Shown here piece by piece: positions 33,900 to 46,229 of a DNA stretch of 64,000 bases (the stretch's first letter is position 1; the number at the start of each line of letters is the position of its first letter). The DNA is from Larix kaempferi. Lineage: Eukaryota > Streptophyta > Pinopsida > Pinales > Pinaceae. The stretch is taken from contig BSBM01000047.1 in assembly GCA_027924585.1 (NCBI GenBank), forward strand, positions 18,038,001-18,102,000, given 5' to 3'. The position numbers and the translations under genes are program-made. Below the pieces are notes generated by a model that had not been told where the DNA came from, did not search any database, and saw nothing but the letters and a program-made list of their open reading frames with translations.

Positions 33900-36450
33900 G
33901 TATTCTTAGGACCTATTACATTGCAAACTTTTAAAAAATAGTGATAAATTATATGCATGCTGCTTGTTACCTGTCTTTAGTCCTAGCATGTAGCTTAGTT
34001 TCTGCCTTTTGTGTAAAAAAAAACAAATTATTGAATACCAATTCATTTAATTAATTACTAAATACCACTTCATTTTTTTAGCATAAATTCTTTAACAAAT
34101 AAATCATTGACACATAATTAGCACATTACTAAGTGATTGGCACTTAACAAGTATACTTGTCATTTCTATTTTAAATATATGTCACAATCATACAAAAGGT
34201 AATAGTAAAATGTATTAAGGAAGATAACATAATTATATGGGAAAATGTACTATGGATGATCTAAAGTTTTATACATATAATAATGTGGATACAATTAAAT
34301 ACAAAATGAAATACAAAATAATACTTTATTTTATTTCCAATTTATCTTTTTAAAAAATTTACACTTTCACAATTTTGATCATTCTAATTTTAAATATTAA
34401 CATCTAATATATATTGGTAGGGATATAAAGCATTTTATATGAATATAATTATTTTTATGTTATACATATAAAAATGTTTATTCATACAAGAAGGAAAATA
34501 TTCAAAACTTTCTGTGTTAAATGTTCATTACTCCTTGAATTGAATGACAAAGCAAATGGTTTCACTTGGTGTCACCATTTGCAACTCTAAATGAAGTCTT
34601 TAGCTTAAAAGAGATCCAAGTCATGTGAAAATTATGGAAGACCCCTTGTTTGTTCTTAAAATATGTTTTTCTTCAACATTTTTGTATTCCAATATTTTGA
34701 ATGCAGATTTTTGTGTGCAAAACTTTTTGAATTCTAAGTTTTTGTTTGCAGATTTGTCTGTAGAAAACTTTATGAATTATAAGTTTTTGTATGCAAATTT
34801 CTATGTGCAATACTTTAGTGAGGATGTGTGCAATATTGCATATCATAAAGCTTTTACATAGGATGTTAATAAAGTTCTTTTGTGTGCATATTGCAAATTT
34901 TTGCAAGAGGAAAAAAAATTGAAATTTCTTGATGGCTTCATTTTGCATTGTGATTTTCATTTCTTTTTGGGATCACAACACAAAACCCTTTTATGGATTT
35001 TTAACCCGTATTCTTATTTCTACTTAAAATTTCCTAACTTGTTTGGTGGCATTTCCCTTATTGTTTCATTGTCTCAACATTGAATTTTCCATCAATTAGT
35101 TTTAGAGAAACTATTCCTTTCATTTTCCATTTTATCAAATATCCTATGTTGCTATCTTCTTGTAAAATTATCTTATCTTTTTTCCATTTTCAACGAGTGA
35201 GATTTGTATCAAGTTTAAAGCATCATGGCAGTAAAATTCAAAGAGATTTGTGTTATTATGCATGTTTTTGGAGATTAGAAAAAAGAAATCTCACTATATT
35301 GGAGGTGCCATGAGATGGGAAAGCATTCAAGTCCATGTTGTAAAATTCTTTGTTTTTAAAATTTCTATCAAAACTAGTCCATGATGTAAAATTCTCTGTT
35401 TTTAAAATTTCTATCACTAGTTTTAAGGCATTGCACTTGAAAAAAAAACAAAGTAAATATTTCGAAGAACACATAGCAAAGAAGACATCGAAGGCAAACA
35501 TGTGCAACCAAAGAGGGAAAGTAAGACCAAGTTACCTATATTCAAGGATAATTACAAAGAGGATGGTCAACAAAATTAGACATTTTGTAAAGCATGAAGT
35601 GAGGGCGCTCATAATACATGAGGCAAGCTAGTTTCAAAGCCATTGTCAAAATAAGTTACAGCTTTGGTTATTCAAATGCTAAAATTAAAATGAATATGCA
35701 TAAAGAAATATTAATGTATGAAAATGAATATGCATGAAGAGATATTAATGTATTTTGACATGCTGCTTTTTATTCATGGCTTTAATCACTTAAAGCCACT
35801 TTAGGTCCAACTTAAGGAGAAGTTTTGTTTTTATGTGTTGAGGTTTATTTGTCTCTCAAAACCATTAACTAAGTTTAGTTTTAGGTTTAGGTTTAGGTTT
35901 AGATATGTAGTTTTCTTCATGTATTCTATTTTATGAAATATACATCCAAAGAAATAAATGCACTCATAGTAATTATTAATATGTATTGCATAGGAGAATT
36001 ACGTTGGTATATCTCTTAGGAAATGTTGAGTTTGTCAAGACAATACTGTGAGTAATGTGCTTCAAGATATTGCAATTTCATTGTATAATTTTAACTGCTC
36101 TTTCGTGATTTTATTGGTTTTCCATTGGAATGAATTCCATGAGAAGTCATTCTTAGTTTTTTTGAAGAAAATCATTTTCACATGCCTTGCAAATAAAGGA
36201 CAGTGTTAATTCCTATTTTCCTAGAGGAATTATCATGGGGGCAATAATCATATAGATCATAGGATCCAAAATTTTCAAGAGAATTGAAATAACTTATAAG
36301 GCACATTTTCATCGTATCCATTACTTAAGTTAGGGTCTTATTAGTCCTTGCTCTCAAGCAGTGCAGGGACTATAGGAATAGATTTCTTACTTTTGCATTA
36401 CTTTGGCACTATTACCAAAACGTTTTAGCCAAGGTTTTTTAAAATAAATT
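33900..36450. other. AT-rich DNA with small tandem repeats
   Basis: No further formate dehydrogenase exons are visible. Three 45-bp tandem copies lie at about 34691-34825 (unit with AAGTTTTTGTNTGCA). A direct repeat of about 50 bases with TTTTTAAAATTTCTATCA lies at 35332-35420. At 35876-35903 there are about four copies of TTTAGG, close to but not the plant telomere repeat TTTAGGG. Confidence 0.6.
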
Positions 36451-38300
36451 ATATTATGCCCAATAAGGTAGTTTGGAGCCTTATTTGGCCTCAACCTGAG
36501 GCAAGGCTATTTTTTATTAGTCCCTTATTCAATCTTGGCATCCTGCACATTATTCTCCTGCGTTTGTTGCATGAGCTTGCAGTCTACCACATGCCCTTGC
36601 CCTTGCGACAAGCCACGAACACAACCACCGTTTTGCACTTACATGTTTCATGCCGAGGGGAGCCCAACTCAATTTCAGCTAAACGTGTGTCAGGGTGCAT
36701 GTTCATCCATGGCTGCTAAGCACATAACATATAATTTCTCGGATTACAGCTAATTCCATGATAGTTATGACTGACATCGTTGTTGACACCTCTTTGTCTG
36801 CCATCTGTGTTCTCGCCCTTGTCTGCCATCTGTGTGTGGTCACGATCCCCATCTGTGTGTACCATCCAAAGCCGGAAGCCTATTTCATATCTAGAAATCC
36901 ATGGCAGTTCCTCTGCTAATCTCTCACCGAGCTTGGTTCATTCCCACCGGTTGCTTCATTCGCTTAGAGGAACACTGATCATGCTTGCATTCCTTCTGCC
37001 TTCCTTGCAGCGATGGGCAATCTTTTCCTTCCCCATGCTCTCGTTCCCATCAGCAACAAAAGACTTAGGAAGGAAGAAAAGAAAGAAGAGGAGGGAAGGC
37101 AAGTTGCTATAGAGTCATTACTGAGCAGGTGAGGCACGTTTTATGTTTAATGGTATGTACAAAATTTTCTGCAATGCTAAGTAAGCAAAATCAAAAGATT
37201 CACAAATTAAACCCTATACTATTTATGCTACCTTGGGAAGGCATTAAACAGAGCTTGATGGTTATGTTGGATACAAACAGCACTTGCAGACGATGAGTAC
37301 ATGTTCAATGTGCTTGTAGGGGACGAAGCATGGACAAGGACACACAATATTAACCGCTGAATGTACTAACGCATTCCAATTTCTGTGTATTGCTTCTAAC
37401 CTCAAACACTACAACCTTATTTCTCCTATTTGCAGTGCAAAATGGAAGGAAGTGTTTGACAACCTTATTTGTCAGGTTTGTTGAGCAAAATGGAAGGAAC
37501 AAGCTAAATACAGGCGACCAGAAAGAAACTGAAGGATCGATGACGAGCCTATGGACACAAATCCGCCATCTATGAATTCAAGTTGGCACCGTTGCCATTG
37601 TGTCTTCCCCATTTCCAACCATTGACAAGAGGGGGAGGAACAACAAGATCCTGCCTGTCCATATTTCCAACAGCAGACTCTAAGCTTTTAGGCTTCGAAC
37701 TACTTTGCATTCCCCATTTTGCCTTGCCATCTTGACCCCAGCCACCAACGTTCCTGGGTGGGCAGTCAGTTACATTTCTCTACTGAGGATTCCCCAGCTC
37801 CTTCCCTCCTTGTTGCTTCTAAGCCTGGACTCGATCACTACTAGAGTTCACCCAGTGGTCAGACTTCTCGCCATCTACGGTATACGACCCTCTCCTCTTA
37901 CCGCTCCATTTCCTGGCCTATGGGGGTAGTAAGCAATGCCCCTCTGTCGGTTAGCTGCTGTAGTTGTGGAGGCCTAGCTCTTGCCCTTGGGGGAGGAAGC
38001 CACTTCCTACATTCAGTAGTATTCAAGATTCGTGGTCGAACCTGAGCAAACTAAGGTCAAACAACAACCTAACCAGAAATCTCGAGGTGACTTTACAGCC
38101 AGCCGTTGGAGTTCTAGCTGTGGGGAAGTCATGCTAAAACTTCACAGTTTCACTGTAATGGATATATTACTACATGGTGGCCACTGGGTCATGTGCTTGC
38201 CGAGTGTCTTGAAGCTCCTCTCTTACATCTGGTGGGCTGCAACATGCATTTTGCGCATGACATAAATGTGGCAAGCTTCAGGTTTTATGATGTATCTATC
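36450..38300. other. Unidentified GC-richer block
   Basis: This stretch is visibly richer in G and C than its surroundings, typical of former coding or promoter DNA. The minus strand at about 37570-37760 gives an open, protein-like reading (SLESAVGNMDRQDLVV and VNGWKWG), and the plus strand near 37010-37110 gives MGNLFLPHAL followed by a Lys/Glu run. Neither matches a family I know. It may be a decayed host gene or an exon cluster. Confidence 0.35.
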
Positions 38301-38374
38301 ATGCGGGCCTAGAAAATATTGACGTTTGATCCTTAGGTATACGTGTTCAAATCAACCTAGTCCCAATAATAGGG

Positions 38375-38500
38375 GTTCCTTTTCCTGTTCGTGTGCTACT
38401 TCTATGTTTTTACTTTATGTTTTTCCATGTAATAGGGTTCATTTTCATGTTCGTGTGCTGCTCCTATGTTTTTACTCTGTGTTTTTCCATGTATTATCCA
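38375..38500. repeat. Tandem duplication, about 66 bp
   Basis: Two adjacent copies, each with GGGTTC, TGTTCGTGTGCT, CCTATGTTTTTAC and TGTTTTTCCATGTA. Confidence 0.75.
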
Positions 38501-38519
38501 CACGAGGTGATGGATTTGG

Positions 38520-39155
38520 CCTTTCCATTATTTATTATGAAAAGTGAAACGCTGGGTATTTTCAAAAAATTAAGGCAAAATACAGTTATTGCAAGAATAA
38601 TGCCAATCCATGCAGAAAATAACTATCTTGTTCCTTGAATATTTGATTATGTTTGCTTAGTTGTGCAAGTGTTACTTTTGCAAATGATATATACCGTGAT
38701 AGTGCTCATAGTTAGTGGCCCTATGATTAACTCAACACTATAGGTAATGCTAAATTTTATTGGTCGTCTCTTCTTTCTTGTGTATGTGTTCTACATTCTT
38801 TAAGTAATAAATATTATATATCAATTAGCTGTAATGTGTGTCCATGATTAGCTGGAATAGTGCAGGGATTGTTATTTTCAAATTATTAAAGAAAACTACA
38901 ATACTTGCGGGAATAATACATTTTCTTGATGAGGATGGTTGTTTCATTCTTTGAATCTTTGATCCTCGTTGCTTTGTTGTGCAAGTATTACATCTGCAAA
39001 CAATATATAGCATGATATTGCTCATGGTTAGTGACCATATGAATAACTCAATAGCTATAGGTAAATGCTCGATTATATTGGTCATCTCTTCTTTCTTATG
39101 CCCGTGATACACATTTTTGAAATAATAATATTAAATATTGATTACCTACATTGTG
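38520..39155. repeat. Tandem duplication, about 316 bp
   Basis: Two diverged copies (about 38520-38836 and 38837-39155). Shared landmarks include TTGTGCAAGT, GTGATAGTGCTCAT versus ATGATATTGCTCAT, and TCTCTTCTTTCTT. No coding frame is shared. Confidence 0.65.
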
Positions 39156-41039
39156 TTCCTTTTGTATGCGTACATTTGATTGGCCTAGAATCCATGCCAG
39201 CTTCCTCCAGTGTGTCACATATACAAGATATTATATTTGTACGTGCAATTAGAAAATCAATCATGAATTCTTAATAGCTATTGGCTTATTTAATGAGGCA
39301 ATATAGACTCAAGTGTTTAAGTGAGGGTCGCCTTCTAAGTTTGATGTAGCTTGTTCTTTTATATCAAAGAGCTCATTAGTTCAATCAAAGTACTAATTCG
39401 ATTACAATAGTAATCAGTTGTATTTGGAGAAGCTCTTCTTGTTGAGGGCCACAACCGCTGTAAGTTTTGCTCTCGAATTCATCCATCCATTCAATACTAC
39501 AAGATCAATCGTTGTTTCTTCCTCGTTCCCTTAATTTATAATTTTGTAATTCCATCATATTTTGGAATTCTTGTGTGTTGTTAACTGTAAAGCTTACTCA
39601 GATTCATTCATTCATGAATCATTTAAAAGATAAATATATTTAGTTTTATTGTGACAAGAACTCATCATGGGAAGTCTTATTTACACTAAGTTTAGAATTA
39701 GACTAAACATAATTTTTAGATCACAGATCACCCTATATGAATCTTGATTGCAAAAGTTCAGATTGCATTTTCTTCATTAGGTTCCAGTGACATGGATACT
39801 TGAACTTGAATTGGATGAACTAATAGTTTTCATGACATGTGTTTTCTCATGACATGTGTTTTCTGCAGGTGTGTCAGCCATAAATATTATTTTTAAAGGA
39901 CTATTAACATTATCTTTGGAGACAGTTGCAAAGTTATTCTTGAACCCTATCAGTTAATCTAGCCTAATATAATAGTTTATGGATTCTTTAGCGATCCATA
40001 TAATAACACTGAATATAATAGAACATTGAGTAGGAATCCATCTTAGATCTCCTACCTAATAGATTACCGCTTTATTTTTTTTCACGAAGACAGGTCATTC
40101 CAAGTGTGCTTTACAAGTATGGGCCGGTGAAAAGAGGAATCTCCACAACTAGAGGTACTTACTTCTGCAACTCAAATTTCATCTACGATGTAAAAAATAA
40201 AAGACACATAAATAGTAAGCGCAAATAATGTTGATTTAAATCCCCTATGACCATCAAGAAACTAAAAAAGCCAAGATCAAATAGTCTTTAATTTATTCCA
40301 CCTTTACAACCCATCGATATATCATTTCTCAAATATCCCTTTCCTCCTTTGACACTAATGTCAAAGGAGTATATTTTTTTGAGAATTCTATTAATTATAT
40401 AAAATAAAAAATAATTACAATAATAGTATTAGGTTTTTCCTTTTGTTGGGGTTCATCTTTAAGGCATCAAAATATCATAGTTATATGAAAACTAGTACAG
40501 TCACAGTCCCATCTCCTTTTGCTTTGAGAGTATGCTTGACAGGGGAAGTCTAATACATTATCATCAATTTGGTGTCGCACTAGGCTCTCCTTATCACATT
40601 GAATAGTAGCGAAGTACATATTTGGATATGCCATTAAAAGTCGAAATTGAATAAAAAATAAATAAATACAGAAAAAATTGGTTGGATACCTTTCAGTATT
40701 AAAAGAATATATATATATATATATATATGTTTGAGTGATTTTCAAGTAAGTCTTAATTTGATTAGGATTTGGGATTGAAAGTAGAACTAGCAAAACTAAT
40801 TTCTCCTGAGAACTGTAACCTCCACTGTTGTCCTATTCTTTCTTTCTACTTGTGTTTTCCTTATACCTTTGTTTAAAAAAAGGGCCCATTATGTATGTAC
40901 CAAACTCTAAGAGCTTGCTTAAATCCATAGAGAGCCAACTTTTCGATAGAAACTAACTCCAAACTTGTATGTGATGAAAAATATGACTTGTTAGTTTGTA
41001 CATTACAAATACAGCTTATTGGGGGCCTCATAATCTTAT
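39156..41039. other. Intergenic DNA, no gene seen
   Basis: AT-rich, with a TA microsatellite at about 40706-40729. No frame longer than about 100 codons and no domain was recognised. Confidence 0.55.
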
Positions 41040-41560
41040 AGTGGCATTTTTAAATCAGTTTATGAATGCTCCAAGAGAGATTCATTACAAAGCTGCAAAA
41101 TGAATTTTGAGGTACTTTAAGGATGTTGCTTCATTTGTTTATAGTATATATACATGACACAAATTTTAGGTTGGTTAGATTTATGGATTCAGACTAGGAT
41201 GGTTGTTGTCCTACCATAAAGAGTACATCTGGTTACTCCTTCTCATTAGGTTCAAGACCTCTGCAATGAGCAGTAAGAGGAAACCAACTATATCCTTGTC
41301 TTTTACAGAGGCTAAATACATTGTAGCTACTTCAACATGTTAGGAAGCATTTGTTTTAAGGAAGCTTCTACTTTAGTTGGGCATTATGCAAGACCATCTG
41401 CTGATAATATCTTGTGATAAGGAATGTTTCATTAAGATGGAATCTAATCATTTGTTTCATAAAAACCCATACACATCGAGACAAGGTATCACTTCTTTTC
41501 GGACACAGTGCACAATAATGAAGTAAGGATAAGAGTCTTGTCCTTTTAAATTTAATTTAT
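41040..41560 (+). pseudogene. Copia RNase H remnant
   Basis: Plus-strand pieces in several frames match the end of a Ty1/copia polyprotein: APREIHYKAAK, ILRYFKDVASF, a degraded DSDWAG-type site, SLSFTEAKYIVATSTC (usually TEAEY), LRKLLL and CDKECFIKME. Many stops are present and no LTR was found beside it. It is much more decayed than C1 and in the opposite orientation. Confidence 0.8.
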
Positions 41561-41863
41561 GGTTTGTTTTTGTAGGGACTCTTATTTCTATCTTTGTTTG
41601 CGGGAAACACAAGGTTCTCTCATCCTTTTCCTTTGCTTGTTAATGTTTCTTCCCCATTTTTAAAATTTAGTTTATGGTTTGAAAACGCAGGGTCTGAGAG
41701 AATTTATGTCAGAACCCTTGTTATGGGAACTTTTGGGTTGGTTTTTCCTCTTCTCATCAATGTTTAATGCATGCAGTTTTGAAATCTTATGTTATTCCAT
41801 ATTTACAAAAAAAGTAAAATTTGTTAATGATGAATACAATTTGCTTGGTGTCTTTCTTGCTGG

Positions 41864-42000
41864 TATGTAGCACTAGAGTATGCAAGTATTAGAATGCTCA
41901 ATGAGAGAGGTGATGTCTACAATTTTTGGGTGTTTATCATGGAGATAATTTATGGTAGAAACGCAGTTGATTATGCCAGACATGCAAATGAGGTTAGGTT
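41864..42000 (+). pseudogene. Receptor-like protein kinase exon fragment
   Basis: A stop-free plus-strand stretch reads YVALEYASIRMLNERGDVYN and then IMEIIYGRNAVDYAR. This is kinase subdomains VIII-IX of plant receptor-like kinases, which usually read YVAPEYA and SDVYSFG. Key substitutions are Pro to Leu in APE and Gly to Trp in the SFG position, so it would not fold normally. Only about 45 residues are present; no other kinase motifs were found nearby. It directly precedes the nonaspanin pseudogene, so two unrelated gene pieces are joined here. Confidence 0.7.
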
Positions 42001-42045
42001 AAAATATTTAATATTGTCTCCCAATGTATTTAGCACAACTCGTGA

Positions 42046-43409
42046 TAACCTGTGATCCAAATACCAAGAACACAATTTCAAGTTCCAAGCCTCCCCAAGA
42101 AGTTTTGGAAGACAGAAATCATATTCACTTATGACGTTACATTATGGGTGTTACCCAATGTCCTATTATTACAGTTGCATCTCATTTCTGGTCTTTTCAA
42201 GATACGTTGACTCTTCAGTTTTTTCCTTTTAAACCTATGCATTTTTCTTTGCTTTCTTTATAGTTGGATTTTGTAAGATATCCTTATAAAATGGGCATCT
42301 TGTTGGGATACTTACCTTCTTATGACAAATGATCAGAGCCATTGGTTCTCTATCATCAACTCATTGATGATTGTTTTGTTTCTTTCTGGAACGGTTGCGA
42401 TGATCATGATGCGAACATTGTATCGAGATATCTCAAAATACAACCAATTAGAAACACAAGATGAAGATCAGGAGGAAACATGATGGAAGTTAGTCTATAG
42501 AGGTGTTCATGGCTCCAATGAATGCAATATTACTCTATCTATGTAGGAACTTAGGACAATTTTTTTCAATGACACTAGTGACAATGATATTTTCCATCCT
42601 TGGTGTCTTTTCTCCCTAGAACCATGGAGGTTTGATGAATGCTATGTTTCTTTTATGGGTTTTTATGGGTATTCCTCACCATGTCTATATAATATGTTCA
42701 AGGGCACATAATGGAGAAAGAACAAACTCAAGACAACATTTTTTTTCTAGGCATTGCTCTTTGCATTTTTGTTCTTCTCAATGCACTGATATGGGGTGAT
42801 AAATCATTTGGTTCAGTTCCTTTAGGAACTATGTTTGGCTTGGTCCTTTTATGCATAGAATTTTTGTGCCATTGGCTTTGTGGGAAGTTACTTTGGCTAC
42901 AAGAAACCTACAATTGAGGATCCAGTGAAAACTAATAAAATCCCCAAGAAGATTCCAAAACAAGCTTGGTATATGCGGCCTATTTTCTTGATACTAATTG
43001 GAGGCATTTTTCTATTTGGAGATGTATTCATTAAAATTTTCTTCATCTTAACTTCAATATGGCTGCATCAGTTCTACTATATCTTTGGGTTCCTTTTCAT
43101 TGTCTTTCTGATCCTCATTGTTACATGTGCAGAAATCACTATTGTTCTGTGCTACTTCCAATTGTGTAGTGAAGATTACAACTGGTGGTGGAGAGCTTAT
43201 TTAACTACAGGCTCCTCCACATTTTAATTGTTTCTCTATGCTACATTCTATTTCTTCGCCAAGTTGGAGATGACAAACTTGTTTCCAGAATTTTGTATTT
43301 TGGCTACATGACCATCATTTCATACTCTTTTTTTCTTACCGGCACAATAGGTTTCTATTCCCACCTCTCGTTTGTGCAGACAATATACATATCAGTGGAG
43401 ATTGATTAA
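42046..43409 (+). pseudogene. Transmembrane 9 superfamily (nonaspanin) pseudogene
   Basis: The C-terminal two-thirds of a TM9SF/EMP70 protein, a multi-pass Golgi and endosome membrane protein. In order: CDPNTKNTISSSKPPQEV, a short gap at about 42142-42285 with GT and AG ends that looks like a kept intron, DTYLLMTNDQSHWFSIINSL, TLYRDISKYNQLETQ, LLWVFMGIP, NALIWGDKSFGSVP, GSYFGYKKPTIEDP, ILTSIWLHQFYYIFGFLF, LCYFQLCSEDY, GTIGFY and a C-terminal SVEID. The family normally ends KXD, a COPI-related signal; here the Lys has become Glu. At least four frameshifts and several stops (for example near 42481 and 42549) break it. The lumenal N-terminal part is missing. The kept intron argues against a retrocopy. 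Confidence 0.88.
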
Positions 43410-44690
43410 GGTTCTGCATGAGGTGGCCATTTTTCAAATGGGCCCTTTAAGTTCTACTTTAGGTGAATAGTGCTTGTTCATTTATGTAGTTTAGAGTTTT
43501 TTGGGTAACATTACAGGATACTTTACCACTGTCAATGTGTTGGTGTGAGAGTTAACAATGAAGATGTATGTTGTTGTATGTTTCTTCTTAGATTTAATCT
43601 CCTGCTACATTTTCTTGTTGAGATATGGAAACTCATTCCCATTGTAATCAATTTATAAATATTGAGGTATTCCAATTAACTCAATAACATTGTTTTTTTG
43701 TTTTTTTTAAATAAACAAAAATTCATTATTATTCCTTATTTGTTTTTGCATTAATTCATTAGGGGAGGGATTAAATTGCACACCGCTCTCCTTTTATATA
43801 CATATATATTTATATACATATATATATATATATAAGGAATGCTCCGTCGTAATATTTTAGAACTAATCCATCTTATATTTGAAGAATAAGCTTTCAAAGC
43901 CCTTGATAAGATATAGCGTTTTAACTTTTTCAAACATCGAGTTATATTGTTGTGCTATGATGCTCTTGGCTTTGTTACCACCTTCTTTGAGTAAAGGTTG
44001 CTCTTGATAAGACATAGCGTCAAGCATGGAGCTATAATGCTCTTGGTTGTGTTATCACCTTGTTTGACTAACATTTTCTATTTTATTATATTTTAAATAA
44101 ATATATTAATTTATCTATAAAAGATTTATTAATTTGTGTAAGAAATTTATTAATTTAGATGTATAAATTTACATATTTAAAATAAAAAATATAGATGTTA
44201 TGAAAGAAGTTTAGACTCTTATAATAGCAATAAAGTTAAAATCGGTTGATGTATAATTTGTTAATAACTAGCCATATATCAAACTTAAGAGCCGGACCAT
44301 ACCTTATCTCTCTCGTAATGATTTGGATCGGATAAGTTTTAAATTTTCTTAAAACGTGAGACAAGGCCTTGCTTAAAATCTCTTTCATGCATGCTTTGTC
44401 TTGTCATGACTTAAGAAGTAACTTAGTGAAGTTTTTTTTGTGTTTGTTTACTAATTACATTAATTACATACATTTATATATGAGTAATACCTTTTTTTAA
44501 AGTATTTTATCATTAAATATATGTTATGGTATGATATGAAGTTTTTTTTGTGTTTGTTTACTAATTACATTTATATATAAGTAACACTTTTTTTTAAGAG
44601 TATTTTATCATTAAATATATGTTATGGCATGATATAGTGTAATTATATCGTTAAAGAGTTTATATTTTAGAATTTGAGGTATAGTTCCAC
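43410..44690. other. AT-rich DNA, probable former 3' flank of the nonaspanin gene
   Basis: No gene seen. TA/ATATATA runs lie at 43797-43835. A short phrase about CTCTTGATAAGA and GCTCTTGG recurs at 43915-44060. Confidence 0.5.
44430..44640. repeat. Tandem duplication, about 105 bp, family of 27025-27115
   Basis: Two copies each with GAAGTTTTTTTTGTGTTTGT, ACTAATTACAT and CATTAAATATATGTTATGG. A single diverged relative lies at 27025-27115. Confidence 0.75.
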
Positions 44691-44913
44691 TCAATCAAGG
44701 ATATTCCTGACGAACAACCTAAATCCATTTAGCACGCAAGGATCCTGACGAACAACTGAACTGACATCAACCCTATTGTGGCGTTACGCGTACAGCATAC
44801 ACATCAACTGGATGAACAGCCGTTGCTTTTTTCACGTCCACCTGTCGTCCAATCCACTTGTTGGACCGCTCTCCCGCAGCAGCGGTGTCCTTGTGTCTGC
44901 ATATTCGATTCTG

Positions 44914-44921
44914 CTATAAAA
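44914..44921 (+). promoter_or_regulatory. Candidate TATA box
   Basis: CTATAAAA, 88 bases before an ATG at 45009, in a local stretch of more balanced base composition (44700-44900). The spacing suits a plant promoter with a 5' leader of about 60 bases. No experimental support. Confidence 0.3.
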
Positions 44922-45008
44922 TGTGGCTATTCTTCAATTTCTGGCGAAGTGATTTCTTTCAACTAGTCTTAGCTTAAGCCTATGCCATCTACTCCCATTT
45001 AAGAAAAA

Positions 45009-45221
45009 ATGAGGAAGTTGAGACAAATTTCTTTAGCTTATTTCGTAGTGCTTGGAACTTCATGTGGAATTTCTAAAGCTGCTGCTGCTGCTCCAGATGT
45101 CCTTGGAAAACACAAATTAGCAATACAGGAAACACATTGGAATCCAGCCACTGGTAGTATATTTTCAATGTATGTTCAAAAGATATCAAATTATATGCAA
45201 ATGATCTCTAATAATTTGTAA
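45009..45221 (+). CDS. Candidate first exon of an unknown gene
   Basis: A 70-codon frame starting with ATG. The first 25 or so residues (basic MRKLRQ then a hydrophobic stretch ending in Ala-rich KAAAAAP) resemble a signal peptide. A possible splice donor (CTG|GTAGTA) at 45154 would end an exon after about 48 codons; otherwise the frame closes at 45221. No matching downstream exon was found, and the region soon turns AT-rich. I do not recognise the product. It could equally be a decayed gene start or chance. Confidence 0.22.
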   Translation: MRKLRQISLAYFVVLGTSCGISKAAAAAPDVLGKHKLAIQETHWNPATGSIFSMYVQKISNYMQMISNNL

Positions 45222-45224
45222 ATG

Positions 45225-46229
45225 TCATTTTCAATTTGTAAATACAAATTTTTAACATGTGAAAATTCATGGATATGCATTTTATTTAACTTAGTAGTTT
45301 GAGTAATCTACATTACTACGATGAAATATATATAATAACAACCTCTATACCATAATGCTCCAATTTCGATTTTTTACATAATTTTTTTCTAAAAGTTTTT
45401 TAAAATTTTATTATTAATATAATATTTTAAAAATTTAAAATAAATTTACAAATTTTAAAAATATAATATTTAAAAGTTTTTGCTAAATTTCATTATTAAA
45501 CATAATATTTTTAAAACTTGAAATAAATTTACAAATTTTTAAAATATAATATTTGAAATTTTTTATTAGTGTAAAGCGTGGCCCATAAAATATAATTCAA
45601 TATTTGAAAGTTTTTGCTAAACTTCATTATTAAACATAATATTTTTAAAACTTAAAATAAATTCACAAATTTTTAAAATACAATATCTGAAATTTTTGAT
45701 TGGTGTAAAACCTCTCTCATAAAACATAATTCCTTGATAAAGTTATTTTAATTGTCACACACACACACATATATAATTTAAATCTAAAATTAAAAAAAAA
45801 ATTAAAAAAAAATAAATTTTTAAATCCAAAATTTATAAAAATGCCACACATTTGTAAAAAAACATAAAGATAACAAAGTTAATGACAGAAAACATCCCAG
45901 CTTTAGGTTACAACAATAACACGCCTAAAATGTAGGGTTAAGACACAAGCAATAGCTTTAGAGCATGTAAGTGGTGTGAGAGAAAGATTGTATTTCATTC
46001 TAGATTGTTCAAGCTCTGTCTATTAAGGATATTTGATGCAAACTCGGCTCGAGTGAAGGTAATCACTTGCATCTAACCAAGATTCTCTCCTCTTCTCCTA
46101 AAAGATTAAGAAAAATGATTGTGGAAGAAATTTAAATATCAAATCTGTTTTGTACATAGTTTTTTTGGGATAATATTCATATATTCCCATTGAATAAAAA
46201 ATGTTTTGATAGAAAAAGTATATTCCGAG
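45225..46229. other. AT-rich DNA with 134-bp direct repeat
   Basis: Two copies at about 45476-45609 and 45610-45743 share GTTTTTGCTAAA, TTCATTATTAAACATAATAT, and ATTTTTTATTAGTGTAAA or close variants. A partial third copy precedes them. A CA run lies at 45757-45770. No gene seen. Confidence 0.6.

Noticed and set aside
34625-34861. Repetitive Phe/Asn/Leu protein-like frame
   Set aside because: It arises from three 45-bp tandem DNA copies whose length is a multiple of three; an opposite-strand frame is equally open.
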